From positions 62,001 through 126,000 of the forward strand of contig MBPM02000111.1 of NCBI GenBank assembly GCA_001695595.3: a stretch of 64,000 bases of DNA, given 5' to 3'. Each line of letters begins with the position of its first letter. Position 1 is the first letter of the stretch. Origin of the DNA: Plasmopara viticola. Its lineage: Eukaryota > Oomycota > Peronosporomycetes > Peronosporales > Peronosporaceae. Under the pieces are notes generated by a model. That model was not told the origin of the DNA. It searched no databases and saw only the letters and a program-made list of their open reading frames with translations. Position numbers and translations under genes: made by a program. Positions 24,152 to 36,814 of this stretch are shown piece after piece.

Positions 24152-26700
24152 GCGCCTATAGCTACACCCTCCTCTGCCCAGAGCTACATCTCTCCTGTGT
24201 ACTGACCAATTAAATTACAGCTTCAGATCTTCAGCCACCACTTTTTTATGAGTTGTTAGGCTTCGGTAGACATTCCCGCCAACGCCAAATCCTCCGACAT
24301 TTGTTCAAACAATCTGTCGTTCCTGTATTATGATCCACCCTGATATACGCGACCAATATCGTCTTGCATAAAGTTTTGCCAAATCTAACACTGGCTTCTC
24401 CACAGCTAAAGAGCGTTCAGTTACCATTACCCGCTTCTAGTCACACCAACAGCGAGGCCCTCTCATGTGACCCACCTCATAAGTGGCCAACTCTCTTTTG
24501 AATTGTCGAAAACGTTATGCAGTTATTGGGACGCTGATGGATGAGGGCAAGTACGCTTGTTGTGTCCATCTTCTCGAAGGGAAAGTTACGGCTCTTCCTT
24601 TTTGCCTCCGAGATTTGTGAGTTGCGACATGCTCGAGCAGAGATGTCTTTCGGCGTGTGGGACTCTGTGCAACAACATTCACAGAGCGACCACGAATATG
24701 TATCGTACCCAATTTCTATACTGCTGAGCTGATTGTTTTGCTGGATGATCCTAAGTCAAATGCTAATTGGCTTTACTGGCAAAGCGGCAATTCCGGGTGG
24801 CGCCGCATCAGCGTTCCGCTCCCTCTTAGTACGTAAATATCGGCAGGTGTAGAGGGACAATTGTTTGCGGTTGCTTTAGCCACCAATGGTGATCAAAGTC
24901 CGCAAATACTAGCGAGAAATCGGCGTCTAGTCTGCGGCACAATTCGCGCTCGCATGAATGACCCATGCTTCTCGAAAAAGCATGCGTAAATGCTGTTTGT
25001 GGGTCTACTTGTCGTGCAAGCTAGTATTTTTATGCACCTATTGGCAGGAATCGTGAGCACATGCACAACGGGACAATCCACGATTCGGCGCACCCTTACC
25101 TAAAAAATCGCGTACGATGATACTTCTCAAACGACTCCTGACCAAAATGCTGATTGCAAGCGAACAGGCACGCTCAGCCTTTCGTTGGCAATCTATTGAC
25201 TTATTATGACTTTGTGATTCACCGGCGAGCAGCAGGTTTTGATACACAACATTAAGGTCAAATGTTGTGACCGCAAATCACTGTTTGAAAATAGCACGGC
25301 TGCCCTCTACTTCAGAGGCGACCGCAAGCTCATAATGAGCAACGTTGCTGGTCCAAGCAAAACAAATCGCTCTTTGTGTTGCGGTAGCCATGTTAAATTT
25401 AGGCACGCAGTGACGAAAGCGGGAACAGCCCGGCGAGCTTCGTAATAGTCTCTATTGAGTTACACAAGCTCAACCAAAGTTTCCAAATTGCTCCGTTGTC
25501 TTCACTCTATAAAAAAGGCTCTTTGCATTTGCCTGTGTATTTTTGTTGACCTATCAAAAGAAGATCAAAGTTGATGAGTCCGACAATGTCTTTTGAAGCA
25601 CTGAAATTGAGACAAGTTCTCAATCCATCGCTGATGTTATTTTAGGTTTGTTTTACATCGAGTGAAAACAATCGATAAATTGGTCAAGAGCCCGGCTATA
25701 GTCTTTCTTGCTCTCGTCAACATATATATAAAAAAAATCTTCGTAACCTTTTGTGGTAACGGCATTTTGTATCTGAATTCAAACAAAACACCACATTAGC
25801 CTTCCTTGACAGCCAGTGGAGAAACCCTTTCAAAAGTACCTATCGGTTTTATTATGATGAATAATGTGTTTTGCACAGAAGGTTTGCGCCACGAAAATAG
25901 CTGTATTTGGCTTAATGAACAAAAATCGAGCCTATGTTCTGTGCACATTCTAACTCCATAGTTTTTCTGCTTCCGCTTGATCTGACAATGTTTCAATTGG
26001 AATTCGGCCATTCAACATTTCATTTCTTTTCTGGTGTAGTAAAATCGATGTTTTTGTTAGTACAGCGCCGAGCGAATCGTTGCAGTCAAGATTGCTACCT
26101 TTCGCTTGCGTTGTCAATATCCTTCCCTGAAACAAGACACGCAGGAACCTTTTGATGAAGTGTGGCAAGGATATTACGAGGGAGTGTGCCAGCTTTGGTC
26201 ATCGTGAAAATACTGGTCTTTTTCTCCGGGTTTGGCGTCCGGTTGACCGCATAGGCTGCCGGTCGAAGGCGGGCCTCATGTCCAGAATGCCCACCACAGG
26301 TCAACTCCATGTCCCAGAAGTAGTCAACAGATTCCTGCAAGACGCGTTCTACAACAGCCAGCCATTGACAGCTTGTTTTTAAGGTAAATGTGTTCCGTAT
26401 ACCATTATTCTTTCTCTTACTGTGATCACATCTGATTCGCTTTTTTGGCACGATTAAGTTTCTTAGCAAGATCGTTCAATTCAGCGAAAACCTTAACAGA
26501 GCTTTCCATTTCTTCAATTGTAGGAAAAGTCGTCATCTCGAGGTTCTACATGATGGTTACGCGGTAAAGCAAAGACGAATAATCGGAGATATCGGTGTCG
26601 TCAGGAATGTCTACCGGTGCTTATTAATTAATCATGGCTCATAAAAGCTGTAGTCAGCAAAGAGAGCCGCTCTACGCAGAAGGGGTGTAGCTATAGGCGC
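24152..26700. mobile_element. Near full-length dead MULE transposon with TIRs
   Basis: The left end at 24152 begins GCGCCTATAGCTACACCC. The reverse complement of the right end, finishing at 26700, begins with the same 18 bases, and weaker similarity (CTGC..AGAGC, then CTC) continues about 25 bases inward. The 2.55-kb interval contains, on the minus strand, transposase segments in the correct order: N-terminal FAR1-like domain, a post-catalytic segment, and an Arg-rich C-terminal tail. Size and order fit an autonomous Mutator-like element that has since decayed. Flanks share only a GGGG, so the target duplication is no longer clear. Confidence 0.75.
24513..26536 (-). pseudogene. MULE transposase, multiply frameshifted
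   Basis: An ATG at 26536, about 165 bp inside the right inverted repeat, opens TTFPTIEEMESSVKVFAEL, a typical start of oomycete MULE transposases, then hits a stop. A second frame (26095-26469) carries TFTLKTSCQWLAVV, GGHSGHEA (degraded HNH), and TKAGTLPRNILATL, the FAR1-like zinc domain and its helical follow-on. RNEMLNGRIPIETL in the next frame (about 26020) is the linker before the catalytic core. Near 25326-25205 the frame reads SEVEGSRAIFKQ, stop, FAVTTFDLNVVYQNLLL, matching the 'S.VEG.H..LK' motif that follows the MULE catalytic domain. A basic HIRGRS...RRKTSLLEHV segment at 24515-24712 looks like the C-terminus. Stops and frameshifts throughout make it non-functional. The catalytic DDE residues themselves I could not place. 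Confidence 0.75.
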
Positions 26701-29700
26701 TCGGGGCATAAAAAAGAACTAGCAACCGCAATACTGCTTCATTCGAGGTAAAAAAACGTTCGGCTAGCTATTAAGCGTACACGTTCCGATTCTGGAAGAG
26801 ACTAAGCTTTGTGTGTAAAGGTGGATGTTAGGACTTACAAATCTACTACCCACGTGTCACTATCTATTTAAAATGAGATGGCCTGCATTTGTCGAGCTGA
26901 TGCGAATGAATTCTATAGAGTCAACGACTTCTACTGAGTTTTTATGCTGTTATTTATCGTTTAGGTTGCGAATCGGCTTATATCGCGGTACGAGAACCTT
27001 TTTGTGCGAGTGCTGCTTAGACATCCACGCAGAAAAAGCTTTTACCTAAACTCCTTAAGAAAAAAGATACGGGTCCTTAAGAAAAAATTACGGGTCGCGC
27101 ATAACTTATATACGTTTGTCAAATGTCAAGCATTATGACAAGACGTAAATATTTAAAACACAATTGTAGTCAGCTTAAAAACCTCACGACATCAGGATTG
27201 ATTACCTAGGCTGTTTTTCTGGATCGCGTGGTGGAGTGGCGCTCGCAATCTTTGCCAAGCTCTATCTACACGCTTCACCTAAAACTATCGGTTACTGAAT
27301 TACATCGCGAGGCTGCTGAGGAAATTTTTATGTTAATCCGTGAAGGGTGAACGTGGTTGATACTTTTTAAATTTGCCGGGTTACTTTTAGTGAGACGTAG
27401 AACAAGAAGTTCCGCCTTGTGTACTGCTTCAGACGCCACGCTCAATCCGCAGCTAGTCGAAATAGCTACTGTGTGCGATATATAGCTTGTTAACCTTGCG
27501 CTAAACCTTTTCTCATCTTGATGCTTATCTTCCTGTCAAGTACATCGAAGACGATTACGTCGTTCGGTCAAGCTCTAACTATATCGGTTTGACTCTCTGT
27601 GTACGTAGCGTATGGTATCTGTGAGGGACAAAATTGCTTTTTGCTACAAGAGGACCAGCTACCTAAAAATTTGTCTCTTAAAAAAACGTCAAGATAGTTC
27701 ACATTCCTTTATTTTGCTATATCTATGCTTTCTCTGGAATAACTTAAGTCTAATCTAAGAGAACACTGATTGGGTTCCACCTAATATGCAGCACTTAATC
27801 GGCACCCTCAATCTGATCACCCTTTCACCTCATCTAGCATTTATGACCTGCTCATTTGACTGGAAGGTTACCTAGATGCTCAACAAAACAAGTGTATCTC
27901 AAGTGAGCTAATGCAAGCATTAGGTCACAAATCATGGTTGAGGTGATAGGGATAGGATAGCTAAATAGCCTATCTCTTATTTTAGCTGAGGTGGCTGGTG
28001 AAACGATCCAGCGCTATGACTCGGTCCTCCCAAAGTCGCTGGATGACTAAGGCTTGGTATTTAAGCATTTAGATCTGCGTATCTAGATGATGTTGAAGCT
28101 ACTAATAAATCCACTGTAGGAGCGTGGCATCCAGCTAGTATTTTTTAAGCTTGCGATCTGACTGTTTACCGACGTCACACTACTTTTTCCAGAAACAAGA
28201 ACATTGCGAGGGCTAAGATTAAGTACTTACAGATATGATCAGCATTATATTGAGCACGGTGACCGGTTCGATTCCGCCGATCAGAAATGTCGAAAAGGTA
28301 CGCATATGAATGTCGATTTGATCGTGGAGTGAGGTATTCTTGACACAATTTGAAGCAACAAATTTCCTTTTAAAGCTTGTGAGTACCTTGGTAGTCCTAA
28401 GAATGCAATTTTTTTGCGATCGCCTTCTTCGATTGAAGGCTCACTTTGCATTGCTCGACATGCTATATTTACATAAAATTATCAAATTGACTTCCACTCT
28501 GTTATCGTAATAATGGACGGATTCAATCAGTACGTGAAGTTGCTGATAAGCTGCCAGCCTTTTCATTTCTTAGGCCGTGATTATTTGAAATTTCGGTTCT
28601 GCGAACTGAAAATGGGAATCCGCAATTAATAAGCCTCCAAAATACTAGAGCAAATACAACTTAGTGAGGTCGATTCTTAGATACATTCAAGCTGTCCCGT
28701 TAACGGTTCTGGCAAAGCAAAACGAAGACGAGGGCTGAGTGACGTCCGTCAATCGACGGTCTAGATTACGAACCGTGTGTGGCATTTTAATTTTCTTTTG
28801 GCAAAAATGGGTAGTTTTCATGACGCGCTTATTTGTCGTCAGGTGTATACAGTGCCATGCGCAGAGCACTCACCAAAGCTTGCATATCCGTCAAGCTGAT
28901 CAAACATCTACCCAGTTGGACCGTAGGAGTGATGGCTAGAATTCGATCAGATCGGATGCGAAAAAAGGCTTTTATCGAAGCGCCTATAGGAATATCGTCG
29001 TAATGAGAGGACGTCGACAGGTCAGTCGTGAATAGCCAGAGCTTAAAACGGTATGTCATGTCTGTAAATCGTGTTTGTGATTCTCAGATAGAGGCTGGTT
29101 GTGGTGAAGCCGATAACGAGACCGACGATTGTCGAAATGGATGGAATGCAATATTACCAAAATTAGTTGGTACAATCGGTTTTTCATTGGCTTTTAGATA
29201 TAATATAACGAAGAGAACCAACCGGTAGGATTTTCGGCATTTCAACTAGATCACGCGGATACTAACATTGTAAGACGTATCAAAATATAAGAGTAACCGA
29301 CCTATATATTTTTTTTTATTTTTTCGTTTAGTTAACAGTCGACAGGGACGTTTCGGCTGAACCTTCGCTGGAGTGGGCGATCACAATTCTAGACTTCGCC
29401 TTAACAGCTAGGAGCGGTCATGCGAGCGAGCTTTAAAAAACGGGGACTTCGTATAAATTTCAAAATAATTTGTTTCCTCTCGGTTAACGCCTTGTCTACA
29501 CCTAGTGGATTGCATTTACACCAGGGATTGTCCTAGGAAAGAGGAATACATTTGATTGTCACAAAACTCATACGGCAGCTATTACAAGTCTACGTGATTC
29601 CGATAATTTGGCTTAGAAGCCGGAGAATGAGTACGCGGAGAATTAAGTGAAGCCAATTCTTGTATATGCGTAAAGAACTTATTATGTGGGAGGATATCTA

Positions 29701-32700
29701 TCGAGATGCCGCATTTACTCGTAAGGTTGGTTGCTATGTGAAAAAAGTTAAGAACATGAGTGTGTCAATCTATAATGTTAAGAATGGACCCACTAAATTA
29801 AGGTGTATTTGGCTGGAGCCCTCGTGAAAGAATTTTGATCTCTGGGTCGGCTACTCGTAAGTGTACAGTTAAGCATTAAGGCTTGAAATTAGGTAAGGCT
29901 TGACAGTGGAGCGATGTAAGAACGACATCCAGCACGAAGCCAAGTCTCTGATAGCCACAATTACCAGCAATCAATGTGTGTCTTCCGTTACACATTCCCC
30001 CAATAATTAGACATCACTCAGACCTGTCGTATAGGAGCGTGGTAATACGCCAAATACTAGAGTTTAATTTTCTAGACAAGATTAAACGACGAGCTGATTA
30101 ATGCGCAAACTAGGCCGCTGATTGACCACCCCGAATTTAATTTCCTTAAAACGATAGCGATGTAGGAATAACTTGTCTTTTCAAACCGGATATCAAAGGG
30201 GCGGACGATCGAAGCAGGGCGTCATTCAAGCCAGTACACGCTCCAATTGCGAGAGCTGAAATACGCGAACACTTAAGCAAACATTGTTTGCACGATTCTA
30301 ATGCAGCTCGACTGGGGGCGAAAGTGCCATATCAAGATGCGAAGGGTGGAAACTTTGCATCCGCAAAGGGTGGGAGAGCTTTTTGCTGGAGACGTGAAAA
30401 AGCCCTTGGGTAAAATGATAGTAATCCCCTCTTGCAGAAGTTCAAATGTACAGTTTTCACGGACGGACTGCGGACGGCTACGTCCTGGACGAAGGTGTTC
30501 ATTGCACAAACAGTCATTTTTGATGTGACCAAGAAATGGCGCTAAAAATCTGTACTTACAGCATAGGACGGGAAATTTTTACAAATTTAGGGCCCATCAT
30601 GCGGTCTGTTTCCATGGCTCTCTGCTGTAGTTAAGGTTTCGAGCTGCGATCCAGCATACGTACATTTTTCGATGCTTCTTTTTTGATGAGACCAGCTATC
30701 TGAAGATAGAGTGTTTTCGCGCCAAACGCCTTGGATTGATCAAACGGGTAAGCGAGAAACATCCGAATTGACGCTCCGGAAAAATACAATACAATTGATA
30801 CCTATACTTGACACTATCTACTTCTGGATGATTGAACTTTGATATAGGACATGACGGTCAGTGTCACAGCGAGAAGATACGGTACTCCGCAAGTACACTG
30901 AAGCTTTTATAGTTTTCTTTAGCTGATACATCCAGCTTTCAAATTCTCACTGGGTGACACCAATTGTTGTGCGTATTAAGACGAATGAAACCGACAAATC
31001 GATAATTACCTAATAAACGACCTGCCCGTCCGATGGCTTACATGATCTCAATGATCACCGACATGATGTAAGGCCTTAATGAGGTCTTTTCTTGCTATGC
31101 GAGTTCTGGGGATGTGGTGACAGAGCGATCTTAGTGTATATTTGTTTTTATCACATCGCTAGATTTGGTCACGCGGTCATGTAAGTTTATCGAGGTCGAG
31201 AGCGTACCAAATATCTTCAATCACTTAGTAGATGACAATTCATGGAAGCCGGCGATGGATCTAATCAATTTGGATCGAAAATATATGGAACAAAAGCCCG
31301 AGAGCGTACTATTCAGTTGATACTTTTTCGGCAATAACAACACCCTTTAATCGCCCAAGCCTGGATATCTGTGCTGGGAAAAAAGCGCTTTCAGCAATTA
31401 AAGCAATGTAAGTATGGTGTACAAATACGTGCAGTATGATGAGCAAAACTCGGTTGCCTCAATCAACATTTTTGAGCCGAAACAATTTGATTACTCCTGC
31501 TTTTCTGTCAGCTCGTCCCGCTCCGCAGTCGCGCCATACATTATGCGCAAATCCCCATCGGGTTCAGATCTGCTAAGATCATAATCATTCCTACTTTACG
31601 AGAGGATCGAAGCAACCACAACCTCGATCTTGCGCTTTAATAGCGGGTCTGCATAACTCACCTTTTCGCGCTACTTCCTTGATCCGATGAGATTTGACCC
31701 TTGAAGGATATTTAACTTTGTTTTTTGTACGCCGTCCGGCGCATCAGCATCCAGGAGTCGGACAAAATTAGTCAGCTTACTAGACAATGGGATTGGGCAT
31801 CTCAACAAGATGATCTGCGTGCTCTCGACACTGGTCAGAGTTTGGCGGCTGATGATCCAGATCGAGTGCCACCCACGATGCACTTGTTGCAAAATCAAGT
31901 GATCATTTTTATGTGCTCGCAGCTCGTCATAGCCGAGAGTAGCTCTTATCCGATCTTGGGGACGATAATCTGAGGCCGGTTGAGTGGGGGCAACTGCCTA
32001 GGGAGCACCCCTTTTTACGTGAGCTGTAATCAGTCGACAGCATATTAGCGTAAAGCTAACGGGTTGCATAGCTGTCATTTATGTCCGTAAAGCGCAGACG
32101 AGGGACAGGTGCTGAACGGTTTGTGACAGTGATGAGATGACAGGCAAAATCGACAGCCAATCGGCTACTTGCGGATGTAGGTCAGCAGGGATTGTCTAAA
32201 CAATCGACCGAGTAGAGTACTAGGGTCGGGTTGTTTGTCCGACCAGCTATAATGGCTTAGACACTAAGGGAGCGCGATCGAATGGTCTAGTCCGATCAGC
32301 AACGCGAATAGTTTCTAAGTGTCAGATAAGCGTGATCTACTAGCTGGGTCACTGCGATTATTGTGATGATTGAGCCACCGCTCGTACCATATCGTGAAGT
32401 ATCAAATGTGTGCCCATGCCTGGAGAGGCCACAGGGCGACATCGATTTAGTATCGAAAAAATTGACTGTGAGGATTACCAAAAAAAAGGCTTGAGCATAA
32501 ATCAACTCTGAGCGCTAATGTTCTTGTCGACATTCTTCTTCTAGTATTAAAAGTACTTAAAGTACAAAAAATGTACACATACACTAGGTTCAGCCTCACC
32601 TATTATGTAAACCACTTATATGTTTATTTCTATTTCGAGATTTCTATTGTACTCCTAATTTGTAATATTCGTATCTAGGAAGCACCCATAAATTATAGTA

Positions 32701-33663
32701 CCCTAACACTTGTGAGCGTGATTATGCAGTCCTTGCCTCTTCTGCGGCATGTCGCAAAACGCCTGGAAGGAATTCTGCTCTCAGTTATTGCTTTATCATC
32801 AAAAGTATCAATGTCGTCTTTGCTTATTTTTCAGGGGGTAGGGCACGTACGATGTTTGTCAGCGACCATAGCTGTCTCGTGACATGTTCGGTATCTCAAT
32901 CCGACAAGCTTGTTCTCCCTCAACTCACAGTAGGTAACTTTGAGCTGCACCAATCTTTCTAAGTCTGCCTTTGAGATACAAGAGCTCCTTTTTGGGTAAA
33001 AGTATCTCACTTTGCCCGTAAAGCTAAAGCGTGACACTCGATTTTGAGCGCAAGCGTTCTAAGTCTGCCGTTTCTTTTGCCGAGTGAAATTAACGCTTTG
33101 CGTTTCGTCCAGACCGACTCTTGTAGCCCTTGTAGACAATCTACTCTTTTGACGTAAGCTTAGCTGCAAGCGTGACTAGATGCATTGGAGATGAACAGCG
33201 TTTCGCTAGAAGAGCGTCAGGAAGGAAGATCCGAGATTAGTCGATTATCTGGTCGTAAACGTGATACAAAATGCCGACCACTTAAACAATTTGGTCCAAA
33301 TACGAAGCCTCAACTACTGCTCAGTCATCCATGAGAAAAAAAGATCTGCCCCTTTAGGATAAAATGTCTTATTGAAAATAGACAAAGAAAACGACACAAA
33401 GACATTATAGCGCTTGCACACGTTAATGTGGGCCTCGTGGCCGGTGCAAGTCGTCAGGCAGTTGCATCCTTTTTCTTCTCAATAAGTATATCGGAAATCA
33501 AGAGAAGATAACAAAATGGCTGCCCAACGCAATCCGATTGGCGGTTTATTGCCTCCATGACGTCAGGCGTCTGATCTTTGCAGAGCGCGAGCCCTCGATC
33601 TTCAGGCGTTTCGGAACTTGTATCAGCTCTGAGTCTTCAGTTTCCATTCGTACCCTTTTTTCC
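26701..33663. other. Gene-poor intergenic region
   Basis: About 7 kb of AT-rich DNA with only short frames (up to 82 codons), none recognised. It contains a two-unit tandem repeat (27052-27094) and one isolated perfect match to a polymerase III B box (28264-28274) without a tRNA around it. The right end should hold the promoter of the MYB gene. Confidence 0.55.
27052..27094 (+). repeat. Two-unit tandem repeat
   Basis: TCCTTAAGAAAAAA followed by GATACGGG, then TCCTTAAGAAAAAA followed by TTACGGG: two adjacent near-identical units of 22 and 21 bp. No gene is nearby. Possibly a transposon edge. Confidence 0.6.
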
Positions 33664-34518
33664 ATGACTCCCGTACGCCGACCGTCCTCCCCTTTATTCT
33701 CGTGCAGCGCGTGGCACGAAAACCTGGTTAGTAGTGACTTGAGTGACCCGATCCAGGCGCCCTTCCTTGACCCGGTCCTCGAGCCACGGACGCCTGCGCA
33801 TCGTACGCCGTGCAGTCACGCCTGCTCGTCGTGTTCCGTTCGGTCCACCGCCCGTGTTTCACCACACCCAGTGTCGCCTTCCGTTGCAATGCCCAGGGCG
33901 TCGCCCCCGCGCTTGCCGTGCCCGCTCTCGACTTTCCGCGCCACGTTTTCCAAGAAACCGAAGCGTGACGTGACGCCGGGCACCCAAGTCGGCCGCTGGA
34001 CCAAACGAGAGCACGAATTGTTCCTCGAAGGACTCCAGCGCTTCGGCAAGTCGTGGAAGAAAATCTCCAGTCTCGTCCACACGCGAACGCTTGTCCAAAT
34101 CCGTACGCATGCGCAGAAATACCTCCAGAAACAGTCGCGCGTCGCGAGTCGGACCAATGCACCCGGCACTGGTGGGTCCCGCGATGTGTTGACCTGTTTA
34201 GCAGCGACGTCCGCGCTTCACTGCGTTCCGGAGATCCAAGACCATAGTAGTGTGCCAGCTTTCATGGACGAGTACTACACGAGTCCCACGGCGATTGAGG
34301 ACGACTTGCTTGGGCTGGGACCGCCCAGTGACCTCTGGGTCCCTCAGCTTACTCAGGACACGGTCGCATCAAGCTATTCTGCCATCGTCCCTGCGCCAAG
34401 CGTGTCTTCTACGTTTACACCAGTGCCGGCTCCTGACACGTTGACGTCAAGTCAGCGACCAGCTCCTCCAAACCAATTCGCGGCTCCTAAGTTTGAAGAA
34501 ACAAACGTGTGGCTGTAG
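33664..34518 (+). CDS. Single-repeat MYB transcription factor, SHAQKYF class
   Basis: Single exon, 284 aa from the ATG at 33664 (MTPVRRPSS). The frame is open further upstream but without an ATG, so I use this start; an internal ATG 75 codons later is a less likely alternative. A Ser/Pro-rich N-terminus (1-105) is followed by one MYB repeat at about 109-155 (GRWTKREHELFLEGLQRFGK, WKKIS, THAQKYL). The THAQKYL motif is the signature of plant- and oomycete-type 1R-MYB DNA-binding proteins. The C-terminus is Pro/Ser/Thr-rich with acidic patches, as expected for a nuclear regulator. Target genes unknown. It converges on CCDC61 with an 82-bp gap. The domain call is firm, the regulatory role inferred from the family. 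Confidence 0.88.
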   Translation: MTPVRRPSSPLFSCSAWHENLVSSDLSDPIQAPFLDPVLEPRTPAHRTPCSHACSSCSVRSTARVSPHPVSPSVAMPRASPPRLPCPLSTFRATFSKKPKRDVTPGTQVGRWTKREHELFLEGLQRFGKSWKKISSLVHTRTLVQIRTHAQKYLQKQSRVASRTNAPGTGGSRDVLTCLAATSALHCVPEIQDHSSVPAFMDEYYTSPTAIEDDLLGLGPPSDLWVPQLTQDTVASSYSAIVPAPSVSSTFTPVPAPDTLTSSQRPAPPNQFAAPKFEETNVWL

Positions 34519-34600
34519 TTCCTACACTTCGGTGACGCTTACTTTAACCTTGCACATACAAACTGAGTCAATTGTACAACATTACGTGTGTGCTTGTCTA

Positions 34601-36663
34601 TCATGCCGCGGTACTCGCGCCGGCAGCTCCCCCTCCTTTTTGTTTTGCTTCTCGAAGAAAGTCTTGTAGTGCGGTCAGGCGTTCATCGATGTCACTGAAC
34701 GAATCGGCCGACGTGTCCAGCAGCGCTGACGGAAGCGGTTTCCTTCGCTTTGCCACAAGTGCCGACGTCTTGCTCTTGTGTGGAGACGGTTGCGACTGGT
34801 TTAGTGGCCGTGGAGATGTGGTTCGAGGCGTTGGAGGTCCATTTTTGCTACTGGTTGATGGCGTTGGAGACGGCGAGCGGCCACGACTCGAACGAGGGGG
34901 CGGACGACGGAGTGGAAGCGGAGGAGGCGCAAGATGTCGCTTTGGCGAAGAAAGGCGAGCGTCCAGTTCTCGTTGACGCTCTCTGGACACGCGCGAACTG
35001 CGTGATTGTGTGGAGCGAGACGACGTTTTAGACCCTCGGGAATCGGCCGATGAGTAGCCTCCAGCCGAGCTATCGGACGAATAGCCTCCTTTAGCTCGCA
35101 ACAGCCGTGAGTTCCTGTTTGCTCGAGCTTCGTGAAGTTTGCGCTCCTTTTCTTGTTGATAAGCTGTCGGATCGAAGCGACGAAAAGGGACGCGAGGTGT
35201 GGCTCGTTCCCGTCGACTTTTCAGCGGACTCGTGTCTTCGTCGTCTGAACGGCCATAGTGAGGTGAAGCAGATCGAAAGGGTTTCGAAAAGACGGAAACG
35301 CGCTCTTGTTTCGTTGCGTTTTCAGCAAAAGACCGTGTGGATGGCGATCGGCCTCGTGTATACCGCGACCATCCGCTTGGACGACTCTGAGGAAGCACTG
35401 AATGCTGGCGCACGCTCTGCTGTCCCGCTTGCGCTCGTGCAATCGCAAGTTGACGGCGCAGTTCCCGATTCTTTTGCTGCGTCTCCTCTAATTGTGCTTT
35501 CATCTGCATCATTTGGGCTAAAGTCTCTTCGACCGCAGCATTGCTGTCGTTCTAAGCATCAACAAACCCAAATCAATCAATTGATCGTAAAGCGCAGCAT
35601 GCGATCGACTCGTAACGTACAAGTTTGCGTCGTGCATCGAGCGTGTCTTGCTCCTGCCTGGCACGTTCCGGTGAAGAAGCTCGTCGAAGTTGCCTGCACA
35701 CGTGATTCATCACGCAAATACGTAAGCAATAACCATCAAATCTATGGAATACTGCACGTACTGGATCTCCTTGCGCAAATGCGCTGTCTCCATTGCCGAA
35801 TCTTCTTTTAAATGCTGATAGAGTGTAATGAGCTCTTTGTTCTCCTCGATCGACGTCTAGTAGGTGACCAATCATCAATAAATCATACATGTTCACATTC
35901 TTTCAAACGCACCTCGAGCTCTTGTTGCAATGCCTTGGTCTCCTTGTTGCCATTCATTCCATCGTCTTCGACCTTGTCACAGTACTGCTTTAACGTATTC
36001 TTCAAATTCCGGTTCTCTTCTCGCAATGCTGCATTCTCCTCTGCGAGTTGACAAGTGCTCTCGCTTGCTCCCTCTTTCTCTTTGGCAGCCAGCGCTTGAC
36101 TCAGTCGTCGAATAGTTCGCTGCAACACTTCGGGAGATGGCGAGTGTTCTTGAGTCAGAGGCAGGGGGTAGTGCACGCGATCGAATTCAACGGCATAAGT
36201 CAAGATTAAGTAGCGTTTTCCACTATTTAAACCAGTAGTAGAGCAGCTCGGGAGTCTAATGCCAAGAAAGAGGTAAATAATAATATAAAAATTAGTCGAA
36301 ATGCCGTTATGTTGCTCATCACTGAGCGTACCCTTCCAATGCTGCACCGGGCTGGAGCTTGCGCTGTCGGTACAGATCCAAATCAGTCGTGGTCAATAGG
36401 TCCACAAACACAGTGTCGCTGCGTCGGTGCAAGGCAGTGAGCAACATTTGCACGAACACGGAAAAGCGCTTTGAGTTGCCCGTCTGACGTGTCAGTTGCT
36501 CGATATCCGAGGCGGGGAACCTGCCCGTCCACACGCTCGCGGGGGCTGTCGCCACGTCCGCTACCTCTACCTGCACGTGCAAGCGCTGCTGTTGCACCTG
36601 CACTGTAAGCACGTAGCGAACGCCATGAAAGTCGAGACTTGCGGATGTCTCGAGGTCCTCCAT
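34601..36663 (-). CDS. CCDC61: CCDC61/VFL3 basal-body coiled-coil protein
   Basis: Five exons on the minus strand: 36663-36332, 36222-35913, 35856-35762, 35693-35621, 35551-34601, giving 586 aa with all phases consistent. The exon 2 donor could instead be at 35889 with another acceptor. CCDC61 (Chlamydomonas VFL3) has an XRCC4-like head and a coiled coil, assembles at centrioles or basal bodies, and helps anchor and orient flagella (family knowledge). Seen here: the head domain in exon 1 (SLDFHGVRYVLTV, LDLYRQRKL); then KRYLILTYAVEFDRVHYPLPL (split by intron 1), highly conserved in this family; a coiled coil over exons 2-5; a Ser/Arg-rich linker; and a conserved C-terminal helix (DIDERLTALQDFLREA). 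Human CCDC61 is of similar size. Its ATG faces the gene at 36815 across 151 bp. Confident call. Confidence 0.88.
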
Positions 36664-36814
36664 CTTGGCGCAACTTAACAGCCGTAAGTCGAGGCCTTCG
36701 ATATCGTTTCTATCAGGTTTGCGCCTCTTGCTCCGTTGTCGTCGCGTCTAGCATTGCACTGTTGGTCCATGGATCTTTTCCATTCCCTTACTCACCAAGG
36801 ACAAGCGGCTCACC
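36664..36814. promoter_or_regulatory. Probable shared divergent promoter region
   Basis: The 151 bp between the start codons of CCDC61 (minus) and the acidic hypothetical protein (plus) must hold the 5' UTRs and promoters of both. I see no TATA box. Inferred from gene orientation only; the plus-strand start could move if a 5' intron exists. Confidence 0.4.

Noticed and set aside
28264..28274. Perfect polymerase III B box (GGTTCGATTCC)
   Set aside because: The flanking bases do not form a T arm beyond three pairs and no A box, D arm or anticodon arm lies upstream, so it is not a tRNA; one 11-base match can be chance.
32296..32505. Minus-strand frame with a hydrophobic N-terminus
   Set aside because: It starts with TTG, is only 69 codons long and shows no known motif.
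33538..33663. Upstream extension of the MYB frame
   Set aside because: The frame is open but begins with TTG; the first in-frame ATG is at 33664.
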